From UBA1413 sp964472165 (lineage in GTDB: Bacteria; Bacteroidota; Bacteroidia; Bacteroidales; Prolixibacteraceae): a stretch of DNA of 14,883 nt. Under the pieces are notes generated by a model. The model was not told the origin of the DNA, searched no databases, and saw nothing but the letters and a program-made list of their open reading frames with translations. The stretch covers positions 1 through 14,883 of the forward strand of contig CAYYJE010000072.1 of the NCBI GenBank assembly GCA_964472165.1, given 5' to 3'. Within the stretch, counting starts at the first letter, position 1; each line of letters starts with the position of its first letter. The position numbers and the translations under genes are program-made. Below, piece after piece: positions 8,599 through 14,883 of the stretch.

Positions 8599-8631
8599 AA
8601 AAAAAAATCACCGCGTAGTTGTACGCAGTGA
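8599..8631 (-). terminator. Rho-independent terminator of the small secreted protein gene
   Basis: Arms 8608-8617 and 8622-8631 pair around a GTTG loop. Read on the minus strand, the stem is complete (its one non-Watson-Crick pair is G-U, which would be a C-A mismatch on the plus strand) and is followed by nine U residues (8607-8599). Both points indicate that it serves minus-strand transcription. It lies about 90 bp after the stop at 8720. Confidence 0.85.
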
Positions 8632-8663
8632 CTTACTTAGCTTGTCTGAATTTGATTGTTTAC

Positions 8664-8721
8664 ATGCTTACGGGAGATATCGGAACTTTTTGTGCTTTTG
8701 GGAGATGGCGGAACTCTTTTT
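8664..8721 (-). repeat. Imperfect tandem duplication of about 29 bp after the stop codon
   Basis: On the minus strand two adjacent units (8721-8692 and 8691-8664) share the ordered blocks AAAAAG, TTCCG, ATCTCCC and AAGCA, differing by a 2-bp insertion and a few substitutions. They begin within the TAA of the small secreted protein gene and fill most of the space to its terminator. Tandem short repeats also occur at IS21-type insertion sequence ends, so a decayed element end is one possibility; nothing else of an insertion sequence is visible. Confidence 0.6.
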
Positions 8722-9088
8722 AAAGTGCAGAATGCAATTTGATTTCCAGATGAGTCCCATCCTTGCGGGGATTGAATTTCTGCACTTCATTCCGGTTGTA
8801 AGAAACATAGGTAGCCGTCACCTGATGTTCCCCGGCCTTCACATTCTCCAGCCTGAAATTGCCGTCAAAGTCGGTATATACCTTTAAGTCACTCCCCTCA
8901 ATGGCCACCTTAACACCTGTCAGGGCTTCCCCGGTCAACTGGTCCACGACCTTGCCGGTAATGACCATCGCCGATGCTTCTGCCTCAACAGCAACCGGCT
9001 CCTTCTTGTTTTCGATTCCTTTATCATTTCCGGCGAAAACTACCGAAGCAAAGATTACCAGTTGAAATAGGATGAATAGCTTCTTCAT
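8720..9088 (-). CDS. Small secreted carboxypeptidase-regulatory-like domain protein
   Basis: Predicted secreted protein of 122 residues: a signal peptide (KKLFILFQLVIFASVVFA, cleavage near residue 19), a short charged linker, and one carboxypeptidase-D-regulatory-like beta-sandwich (about 42-118) with VITGKVVDQLTGEAL, TDFDGNFRL and the YVSYN strand. The domain resembles the N-terminal extension of the TonB receptor in this window, which has IRGTVKDGKTGETL, TDFDGNFTI and FISYE in the same order. Here it stands alone with no barrel, and the gene ends naturally at TAA. It has its own TGTWACA array and -7-like box like the receptor's, and its own terminator. It may interact with receptor or partner components at the outer membrane. 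That role is inference and the molecular function is unknown. Confidence 0.85.
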   Translation of the reverse strand: MKKLFILFQLVIFASVVFAGNDKGIENKKEPVAVEAEASAMVITGKVVDQLTGEALTGVKVAIEGSDLKVYTDFDGNFRLENVKAGEHQVTATYVSYNRNEVQKFNPRKDGTHLEIKLHSAL

Positions 9089-9112
9089 GATCTTTTAGTT
9101 TATTTTACACTA

Positions 9113-9172
9113 CAAAAATCATTTAAACCTGTTACACGGAAGTCGCAAAACTGTTACAAAAAAGTTAAAATA
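9113..9172 (-). promoter_or_regulatory. PHO-box-like repeat array and -7 box before the small secreted protein
   Basis: In plus-strand reading four 11-bp units run from 9129 to 9172, with cores CTGTTACA (9129), AAGTCGCA (9140), CTGTTACA (9151) and AAGTTAAA (9162). Units 1 and 3 are identical in the core, and all four keep G at position 3, T at 4 and A at 8. On the minus strand the -7-like box GATTTTTG (9113-9120) comes 10 bp after the nearest TGTAACA, and the ATG is 24 bp further on. The geometry is nearly the same as at the other two arrays. Confidence 0.65.
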
Positions 9173-9174
9173 AC

Positions 9175-9213
9175 ACAAGGGGAGCTTCCTGTTCCCAGGT
9201 GAGCTCCCCTTGT
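9175..9213 (-). terminator. Strong terminator hairpin closing the receptor operon
   Basis: Arms 9175-9186 (ACAAGGGGAGCT) and 9202-9213 pair perfectly over 12 bp. An inner CCTG/CAGG stem with a TTCC loop caps the hairpin. On the minus strand a U-rich run (TTATTTTAACTTTTTT) follows, so it ends transcription coming from the MORN-repeat gene, 20 bp after its stop. The U-tract runs into the repeat array of the next promoter. Confidence 0.9.
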
Positions 9214-9233
9214 CGTTCAACCTATATTTAAAT

Positions 9234-9692
9234 CTAATATACTCTTTTGTTGACCACTTCACCCTGATCGTTGTAATTCTTCCAGACGCCTGATTTTTCA
9301 CCTTTCTTGTAATGCATTTCGTAAATCAGGAGCCCTTCATCGCTCCATACCAGCCACTGTCCATGTTTCTTGCCCTTCCGGTATCCGGCTTCCCCCACTT
9401 TCACACCCTTGTCATTCCAGGTCGTCCAAACGCCATCCATCTCATTCTTCCGATAGTGTCTTATTTCATTCAGCTGCCCACTTTCGAACCAAACCTTGAA
9501 AAGACCATCCTTCTTCCCCCTTTTAAAGGAAGATTCCATTTTTAAGGCACCACCGTCATAGTGGGTCACCGTTTTCCCGGTATAGGGTTTTCCCCCCGAA
9601 TAACAGATCCCGTCGACCTCAGTCACTTCCTGGCTCGTGCCGGCAAAGGTAAAACAGGTAATAAAACCTAAGAACACGAACAATTTTCTCAT
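9234..9692 (-). CDS. Secreted MORN-type repeat protein (YwqK-like)
   Basis: Predicted exported protein of 152 residues with a signal peptide (RKLFVFLGFITCFTFAGTSQ). From about residue 45 it consists of four and a half repeats of exactly 24 residues. Each has the pattern D/E-x-G, a strand, then K/R-K-G-x-K-x-G-x-W/F, for example KRGKKDGLFKVW, RKNEMDGVWTTW, RKGKKHGQWLVW and KKGEKSGVWKNY. This is the MORN-variant or YwqK type, often labelled antitoxin by automatic annotation although no toxin is present here. I chose the ATG at 9692; the longer frame would put 13 residues before a normal signal peptide. The gene follows the T9SS protein by 62 bp with no terminator between them and is ended by the strong hairpin at 9175-9213, so it is probably the third gene of the receptor operon. 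Function unknown. Confidence 0.8.
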   Translation of the reverse strand: MRKLFVFLGFITCFTFAGTSQEVTEVDGICYSGGKPYTGKTVTHYDGGALKMESSFKRGKKDGLFKVWFESGQLNEIRHYRKNEMDGVWTTWNDKGVKVGEAGYRKGKKHGQWLVWSDEGLLIYEMHYKKGEKSGVWKNYNDQGEVVNKRVY

Positions 9693-9754
9693 AAACAAAA
9701 ATAAACAAAATATTCGCTGGTATGTGGTCAATGCTTTGATTTTGATTGTTCAGA

Positions 9755-11541
9755 CTATTGAGCAAGAATCTTAAGGGTCTTGTTCTCTTGTCCGGTGATC
9801 AGCCTGACCAAATAGATCCCCTTCGGTAGATTTCCGGCTTCAAAGGTGAAGTTATGGGAACCGCCCGGCATGTCACCGGAATGAAGCACCGACATTACAG
9901 CCCCTGATAAGTTGTATACCACCAGGGAGCCTTTCGTATTCCTGGCCACATTGACCTCAACGGTGGCAGATCCACTAAAGGGATTGGGATAGCTCCGTAA
10001 TGCCAACGATCCTTCATCCATCGAAATTCCCCTGGAGCTGGTGATCACCCAGTAAGAGGCGTTGAGCACCGGGGAGCCCGCCAGGGGCTGGAATTTGGGG
10101 GCTGCCAGGTTGAACGGATCGGCAATCATAGCCTCCGCATCGCTGCCCAGCATTCTGTTCTTCCGCGCTGCCGCCAGGAACCAACTCTCCACTTCCGTAT
10201 CCGTCATCACCGAGGCATCGCCGTATCTCTTGCCATAGATGCCTCCCAGAATATTGTTTTTCACGGCCAGTTCATCCGACACCGCCGCATGGTGGGTAAA
10301 ACTCGACTCCAACCTGACGCCGCGGCCCCACCCCAGGAACAACGAGTTGTAAACCGACAGCCTGCTGGCACGGCGGATGCGCATTGACGCCCCGTCCTTG
10401 TGATTCTGGNNNNNNNNNNNNNNNNNNNNNNNNNNNNNNNNNNNNNNNNNNNNNNNNNNNNNNNNNNNNNNNNNNNNNNNNNNNNNNNNNNNNNNNNNNN
10501 NNNNNNNNNCGACAGCCTGCTGGCACGGCGGATGCGCATTGACGCCCCGTCCTTGTGATTCTGGGGATTCCCTGTATAGGTGGCCTGGTCTTTCGATGCC
10601 CCGAAGGCACTGATGTTGCTGAAGATCGCTTTGGTCACCGGCGTCAGTTCCGTGCCACTGCTGTTGTTATCCGACTCAAAGGCATTCGCCGTGTCGGTAT
10701 CCACAATCGTAGGATCTCGAAGGATAATCCCGAACTGAACCATCCCCGAAAATCCGTTGTCGGTATCAAAATCATCATCTTCTGTGCGGTAAGAGATCAG
10801 GTGCTTGGCATTCACCGCGCCCCCGAACCACTCATAGCCATCGTCACCCGAATAGGAGACCTGCACATATTCAATCCGTGTGCCGCTGCCCACTGAATTC
10901 AGGGTCAACCCGTTCACCTCGCTGCCCGTGGCCACTTCATACCCCGGAAACTCGATGCGCACATACGCCAGCACTCCGGAATTGTCGGCATTGTCGCTGC
11001 CGCCGAATTCAGAGCCAATGCCCCCTTCGGCCACACCACTGCCACCCGGCAGGTTGTTTACGCCATAACCGTTGATTACCAGTCCGCCCCAGTCGCTGTT
11101 CGACCGGAAACCTGCCCCCTGGGCTGACGTGAACACAATGGGCTGGGATTTGGTTCCCACAGCCATAATCTTCCCCCCGCGCTCAACGGAAAGCACGCTA
11201 TTTTTGGTTCCGCGGATCACGGTTCCCGGTTCGATGGTCAGGGTAACACCCGCATCCACATAGACCCATCCGTCAAGTTTGATTAACCCACTCCAGGTAT
11301 CGTTGCCCGTAATGTGCAATCCACCAGTACGCGTAAACTGACCGTTACCCTTGGTCACCGTCGGTGTGCCGTAATTGGTGTTCACCGGATCCCAGTTCGT
11401 CCACCCTTCCGTCCAATCGTTCACCCCGTCAAAGGCCCCGACATAACTCACCTTCTGAAAAAAAGTGTTGTTGATCTCCTGTGCCTCGGTATTCACCAGC
11501 ACGGCGAGCAACAGCATAACTACAAGTAAAATCTTCTTCAT
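9755..11541 (-). CDS. T9SS-sorted beta-helix protein, interrupted only by an assembly gap
   Basis: Predicted secreted, surface-delivered protein, paralogous to the lipoprotein at 5800-7125. Merging the 55-bp duplicate that flanks the Ns (removing 155 bases) joins both halves in one frame and gives 543 residues. Order: signal peptide (KKILLVVMLLLAVLVNTEA), a GAFDGVNDWTEGWT motif (35-48), beta-helix strands from LTIEPGTVIRGTKN (101-114) through RGGKIMAVGTKSQPIVFTSA and WGGLVINGYGVNN, acidic clusters GDDGYEWFGG (232-241) and EDDDFDTDNGFSG (254-266), and a C-terminal type A sorting domain with YPNPF, VYNLSG, LPKGIYLVRL and the end KTLKILAQ. The sorting domain directs export through the type IX system with its removal at the surface. 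It follows the TonB receptor by 77 bp and is probably co-transcribed. It may capture or process the receptor's ligand; that is inference. Confidence 0.88.
10355..10564. other. Scaffold gap of 100 Ns flanked by an identical 55-bp duplicate
   Basis: The Ns run from 10410 to 10509, exactly 100, a customary placeholder for unknown gap size. The 55 bases before them (10355-10409) and the 55 after (10510-10564) are identical and touch the gap on both sides. This is what two contigs overlapping by one k-mer look like when scaffolded without being merged. Removing 155 bases puts both gene halves in the same frame, so the duplication is almost certainly artificial. Confidence 0.93.
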
Positions 11542-11566
11542 AATTCTGTTTTTATTGATTAACCAT

Positions 11567-11614
11567 TTTCTGTCATTCTGTCATTCTAATATTCTGATAT
11601 TCTAATCTTCTAAT
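11567..11614. repeat. Octamer tandem repeat between receptor and T9SS gene
   Basis: Six consecutive 8-bp units read TTTCTGTC, ATTCTGTC, ATTCTAAT, ATTCTGAT, ATTCTAAT and CTTCTAAT (consensus ATTCTAAT). They lie in the 77-bp spacer, ending 4 bp before the receptor stop codon at 11619-11621. The period is 8 bp, unlike the 11 bp of the promoter arrays. It could be a slippage-prone spacer that tunes translation of the downstream gene, or neutral simple sequence. Confidence 0.8.
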
Positions 11615-11618
11615 CTTC

Positions 11619-14522
11619 CTACAGTTTCCACACCAGGCTCAAGGAAAACTGCCGGTTCGGCCTGTAATTCCGCGTAAAAGCCTCAATGTCCTCCTTCACA
11701 CCGTGGTATTGGGCAAACCTGACCGGTTCGTTCAAAATGTCCTTCAGCCCGGCTTTCAGGCTGAAATGCTCGCCGATCCCTTTCTGAAGCGTAAAATCCA
11801 ATACATTCCGGGGAAGCTCCCAGGTATGGGGGTTGTTGGTGGTTCCCACATAGGCGATCCGTTTCCCCACCACATTATAGCTCAGGTTGATGTCCCAGTT
11901 TGTTTCCGGATTATTATAGAACAGGCCCAGGTTGATAATATAAGGCGACTGACCGGCCATCACCCGGAGGGTGTCGCGGGTATACTCCTGCTTCGAGGAA
12001 TTGATCTCACTTTTAATCAGCGACGTGTTGAACACTACAGTCAGGTCTTTCATGAACCGAAGAAAGCTGGCGGAATTTTGCATGCCCTCGAAACGCTTTC
12101 TGACATCGATCTCAATCCCCTGACTATGTGCTTCCTCGGTATTGTCGGGGAAGTAATCGTACGTCGTTCCCGATTCCCAAAGGAAAGTCTCAATGGGGTT
12201 GGTGAACTTCTTGTAAAAGCCGGCCACCGATATCATCTCCCCCTGCCGCGGATACCACTCGTAGCGCATGTCGTAATTGGATATGTAGGCACTTTTCAAT
12301 TTCGGGTTTCCGTAGACGATGGCAAACATTTCAAAATCCTGGTAGTCAAAGGGTGCCATTTCCCTGAATTCAGGCCGGTTAACGGTCTTGCCGTAAGAGA
12401 GCCTCACCAGGTGGGAGGTATTGATGTTCCAGGTAAGGTTCACTGACGGAAATATATCGAGGGTATCCCTGCGGATGGGTGTCCGGTCTGCATCTTCCCG
12501 CGGCTCAAAGAAATTAGCAATCTCCCGGTTCCAGTTTTCGAGGCGGAAACCTCCGTAGAGGTTGATTAAAGGAGTCAGCGGAATGGAGAGTGCTGCATAC
12601 CCCGCCGTCAGGATGTCGGTGGCATCATAGCTATCCTTGGCACGTGAATTATCACGGTACGAAAGCCCGTGCTGCGTATAGGGCGCAGTTTGGTCAAACC
12701 AGAAATTCTCAGGATTCATGATGTCTTTAACAGGGTTAAACAGAATATCCGGGGCATTTCGTACGGCGACCACCCCCACCAGCCTGGAATCCAGAGACCG
12801 CTCTTTCTTTTCATAAAATCCGCCGGCTTTCAGCTGCCATGGAGTTTCTGAAAAGGAAAAATTCATCTGGTGCGTCACATCCAGCTTACCGTCTTTGATC
12901 ACCTCTTCCATATCAATCCAGTGTCTCCCGGCCAGGTAGGGGTTGGGAACGTTCTGGAGCCGCAGGTAGTATTGGTTAAACCGTTCACTGGCTTCATCGG
13001 TGATTTGCACCCAGGTGAGGCGACGGTTGTCGGGCTGGTTTTTGTTGGTATAACCATATCCCAGAAGCCAGTTGAGTCTGGTGCGCTCCCGGTTAAAAGT
13101 TTGCTCCCCGGCCAATTGTCCTGAATATACCAGCCGGCTTTCATATTTCAGGTCGAACATCCGAAGGGTCTCCACATTGTAATAATTGACGCCGTCACGT
13201 TGGATGGTCGACAGCGACCCCATCTGGTTCAGGAAGTTCCGGAATTCCAGCTTCTGGTTTTTTCCGTACAGGATATTGAAATTCTGGATGATGCCGGTTT
13301 TGTGCTCCGATTTGGCCTGCTGGTCGGTAAAATCGAAATTACGGATCATCGTCCCCAAGGTTTCGTCATAATTCTGGTACTCCGCACGCTGATTGGTGGT
13401 GAAACTGCTGGTAGATCCGTAGTTCAGCGAGGTGATGTTTCCCACAGAAACCTTCCCGATGAGGAACCTGCGTAAGAAGGAGACAGAGAAGCTCTGGTCG
13501 GGAAGCGGGGCTTTGGTCGACACCGCCCAGTTGTTGGGGAAAAGCGCCGAAATCGCATTGATCTTACCCGTCCGGTCAAGATACGTGGCGGCATCAGGCC
13601 AGTCGTAAAGGACGGCAAAAGCCTGAGGAGAAGGCACCCCGGCAGGGAGTGCCCTCGATCCGTCGTTCCACCCCAGCCAGTCGGTCTTGCTTCCTTCGTG
13701 GGTCAGAACATTCTTGTTAAAGGTGGCCCCTTCATTGTATTTGGCGCCATAAGAAAAACTGAAGCTGTTTTCGTCGGCCACATTTTTTGTCTGGATATTA
13801 ATGGCTGCCCCGGCAAAATCGGCAGGCAACTCGGGGGCCGGACTCTTATAAATCAGGATATTGTCGATCAGGCCGCTGGGGATGGCATCAAAGGAGAAAG
13901 CCCGTTTGTCGGCTTCAAAACTTGGCGCCGTGGCATTGTTCAGCATCACCGAATTGTACCGCTCCTCCAGTCCGCGTACCACCACAAACCGGCCGTCGGT
14001 AATCGTAATGCCCGGGACACGCCGAACCACCTCGGCGGCATCCTTGTCCTGGCTTTTAGAAATCTGCTGCGCCGTGATGCCGCTAACGATCAGGCTTCCT
14101 GATTTCAAATTATTCATCAGTGCCACCTCGGTATTGCTCCGCTTCCGGGCAACCACCTGCACCTCCCCCACATCAATCGAAACGGGCAACAGATCAATGA
14201 TCACTTCCGCATCCCCCACTTCCGGGACCTCGACCTTGACAATCTGATTCTCATAGGAGATAAAGGCCACCACCAGGTTGTAACTCCCTCTCCCCACGTC
14301 GGGGATCGTGAAATTACCGTCGAAATCGGTGATAGTCCCCCGGGTGGTCCCCTGGATCAGCAACTGGGCCCCCACCAATGTCTCCCCGGTCTTGCCGTCT
14401 TTAACCGTTCCCCTGATGTTCCCCGCCTGCGCAACTTGCAGCGCAGTCAGGGAAACCAGGAACATAACGGAAATGATCAGCTTTCGCCATACCGGCACTT
14501 CACCTGCGTAAAAAAATATCAT
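11619..14522 (-). CDS. TonB-dependent outer-membrane receptor with N-terminal carboxypeptidase-regulatory-like domain
   Basis: Outer-membrane active transporter driven by TonB-ExbBD, 967 residues. Order: signal peptide (about 13-33, ending VAQA), carboxypeptidase-regulatory-like domain (34-112) with IRGTVKDGKTGETLVGA and TDFDGNFTI, a putative TonB-box region near VGEVQVVARKR, plug domain (about 135-250) with ISKSQDKDAAEVVRRVPG, RGLEERYNSVMLNN and FAGAAINIQTKN, then a beta-barrel to the C-terminal RQFSLSLVWKL. The length is normal for the family. I kept the ATG at 14522; a GTG eight codons in is the alternative, but the ATG sits 25 bp after the -7-like box, the same spacing as at the other two arrays. 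It heads an operon with the T9SS beta-helix protein and the MORN-type protein. The promoter suggests a phosphorus-containing ligand. There is no adjacent SusD, so it is not a glycan-type pair. Confidence 0.92.
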   Translation of the reverse strand: MIFFYAGEVPVWRKLIISVMFLVSLTALQVAQAGNIRGTVKDGKTGETLVGAQLLIQGTTRGTITDFDGNFTIPDVGRGSYNLVVAFISYENQIVKVEVPEVGDAEVIIDLLPVSIDVGEVQVVARKRSNTEVALMNNLKSGSLIVSGITAQQISKSQDKDAAEVVRRVPGITITDGRFVVVRGLEERYNSVMLNNATAPSFEADKRAFSFDAIPSGLIDNILIYKSPAPELPADFAGAAINIQTKNVADENSFSFSYGAKYNEGATFNKNVLTHEGSKTDWLGWNDGSRALPAGVPSPQAFAVLYDWPDAATYLDRTGKINAISALFPNNWAVSTKAPLPDQSFSVSFLRRFLIGKVSVGNITSLNYGSTSSFTTNQRAEYQNYDETLGTMIRNFDFTDQQAKSEHKTGIIQNFNILYGKNQKLEFRNFLNQMGSLSTIQRDGVNYYNVETLRMFDLKYESRLVYSGQLAGEQTFNRERTRLNWLLGYGYTNKNQPDNRRLTWVQITDEASERFNQYYLRLQNVPNPYLAGRHWIDMEEVIKDGKLDVTHQMNFSFSETPWQLKAGGFYEKKERSLDSRLVGVVAVRNAPDILFNPVKDIMNPENFWFDQTAPYTQHGLSYRDNSRAKDSYDATDILTAGYAALSIPLTPLINLYGGFRLENWNREIANFFEPREDADRTPIRRDTLDIFPSVNLTWNINTSHLVRLSYGKTVNRPEFREMAPFDYQDFEMFAIVYGNPKLKSAYISNYDMRYEWYPRQGEMISVAGFYKKFTNPIETFLWESGTTYDYFPDNTEEAHSQGIEIDVRKRFEGMQNSASFLRFMKDLTVVFNTSLIKSEINSSKQEYTRDTLRVMAGQSPYIINLGLFYNNPETNWDINLSYNVVGKRIAYVGTTNNPHTWELPRNVLDFTLQKGIGEHFSLKAGLKDILNEPVRFAQYHGVKEDIEAFTRNYRPNRQFSLSLVWKL

Positions 14523-14547
14523 ATCAATTGCTCCTGTAATTCCACCG

Positions 14548-14604
14548 CAAAGGTGAGGGGCAATTGTTACAACCTTGTTTCAAAAGGATTACAGTACGAT
14601 TAAA
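14548..14604 (-). promoter_or_regulatory. PHO-box-like repeat array and -7 box before the TonB receptor
   Basis: In plus-strand reading the units GTTACA (14566), GTTTCA (14577), ATTACA (14588) and a decayed ATTAAA (14599) are spaced exactly 11 bp apart. On the minus strand these are TGTAAC-type units running toward the gene. The -7-like box CACCTTTG (14548-14555; one mismatch to TAnnTTTG) comes 10 bp after the nearest unit, and the ATG is 25 bp further on. Confidence 0.7.
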
Positions 14605-14677
14605 GTTCCGGTTTACTGGAGCAGTCTGTCATTTTTTTGCCTGGGGAACGATGGCAATTGACTTATAAACAGGCCCT

Positions 14678-14883
14678 TCACAGATATCCCAGCTCCACCA
14701 GGGTCACGATTTCTTCAATGAGAAGGTCCTCGCCGAAGGGATCATACTCATCCTTCAGATTGTTCCTGAAAAGCCGGGCCACACCTTGCCAAAAGACAGC
14801 TGTGAATCCCCCCTTGAACTCCTTGATTATATCGTATCCTGTTTTACCTGTCTGACGGTCAATCAACTTGATCAGGACCTTGC
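14678..14883 (-). CDS. Unidentified protein, C-terminal fragment
   Basis: Open from the window edge to a TGA at 14678-14680, giving 67 visible residues with no start inside the window. The sequence contains KLIDRQTGKTGYDIIKEF, VFWQGVARLFRNNL and an acidic tail, DPFGEDLLIEEIVTLVELGYL. It looks mostly helical and soluble, with no signal peptide or membrane segment in view. I do not recognise the family; a helical regulator tail is one possibility but nothing specific supports it. It is transcribed in the same direction as the receptor operon, 155 bp upstream of it, and the receptor has its own promoter in that space. Confidence 0.6.
   Translation of the reverse strand, partial: KVLIKLIDRQTGKTGYDIIKEFKGGFTAVFWQGVARLFRNNLKDEYDPFGEDLLIEEIVTLVELGYL

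Noticed and set aside
8585..8887. Plus-strand open frame of about 100 codons opposite the small secreted protein
   Set aside because: It reads through the minus-strand terminator and the coding region on the wrong strand, with no signal peptide or recognisable domain.
9234..9692. Toxin-antitoxin system antitoxin label for the YwqK-like protein
   Set aside because: It has a signal peptide and MORN-type repeats, and no toxin gene is adjacent, so the label has no support here.
10261..10409. Frame continuing from the T9SS gene through the Ns and ending near 10261
   Set aside because: It is out of frame after the artificial 155-base insertion. The true continuation is the frame ending at 9755.
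11567..11582. Two adjacent CTGTC-type units resembling the E. coli PHO-box core CTGTCAT
   Set aside because: They are spaced 8 bp apart, not 11, and grade into the ATTCTAAT octamer array. No -7 box follows, so they are treated as simple repeat.
11619..14522. SusC/SusD-type polysaccharide utilisation locus
   Set aside because: No SusD-like lipoprotein, glycoside hydrolase or sulfatase is present, and the receptor's partner is a beta-helix protein.
1..14883. CRISPR arrays, tRNA or rRNA genes, transposase genes, prophage
   Set aside because: No array with regular spacers, no cloverleaf or rRNA sequence, and no transposase or phage protein was seen on either strand.

Overview
The window looks like a Bacteroidota chromosome fragment, probably from a draft or metagenome assembly (it holds a 100-N scaffold gap). 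The assignment rests on a type IX secretion (T9SS) sorting domain, a TonB-dependent receptor with a carboxypeptidase-D-like N-terminal domain, an OprO/P-like porin with an adjacent lipoprotein, and promoters whose -7 boxes resemble TAnnTTTG.

Layout. (1) 1-2122, plus strand: the end of peptidase T (pepT) overlapping tilS, a housekeeping pair. (2) 2115-4587, minus strand: a PhoR-like histidine kinase and, upstream of it, a PhoB-like OmpR-family regulator. (3) 4726-7125, plus strand, divergent from the regulator: a porin and a beta-helix lipoprotein, one base apart. (4) 7153-8538, minus strand: an exported M20D amidohydrolase. (5) 8599-9172, minus strand: a small secreted carboxypeptidase-regulatory-like protein with its own terminator and promoter. 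(6) 9175-14604, minus strand: TonB-dependent receptor, T9SS-sorted beta-helix protein and a MORN-type repeat protein, in a probable operon closed by a strong hairpin. (7) 14678-14883: the C-terminal end of an unidentified gene.

How it may work together. Three promoters, before the porin, the receptor and the small secreted protein, carry arrays of TGTWACA-like units at exactly 11-bp spacing. In each the array ends 8-10 bp before a -7-like box, which lies 23-25 bp before the start codon. This matches the organisation of PhoB boxes (11-bp direct repeats replacing the -35 element), and a PhoB/PhoR-like pair lies in the same cluster. I infer a phosphate-starvation outer-membrane island. One arm is a porin with a lipid-anchored beta-helix protein. 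The other is a TonB receptor with a T9SS-delivered paralogue of that protein. A free-standing domain resembling the receptor's own N-terminal extension is under the same kind of promoter. The ligand and the activity of the beta-helix proteins cannot be read from sequence.

The scaffold gap (10410-10509) splits the T9SS gene on paper only. Identical 55-bp sequences abut both sides of the Ns, and merging them restores one 543-residue reading frame.
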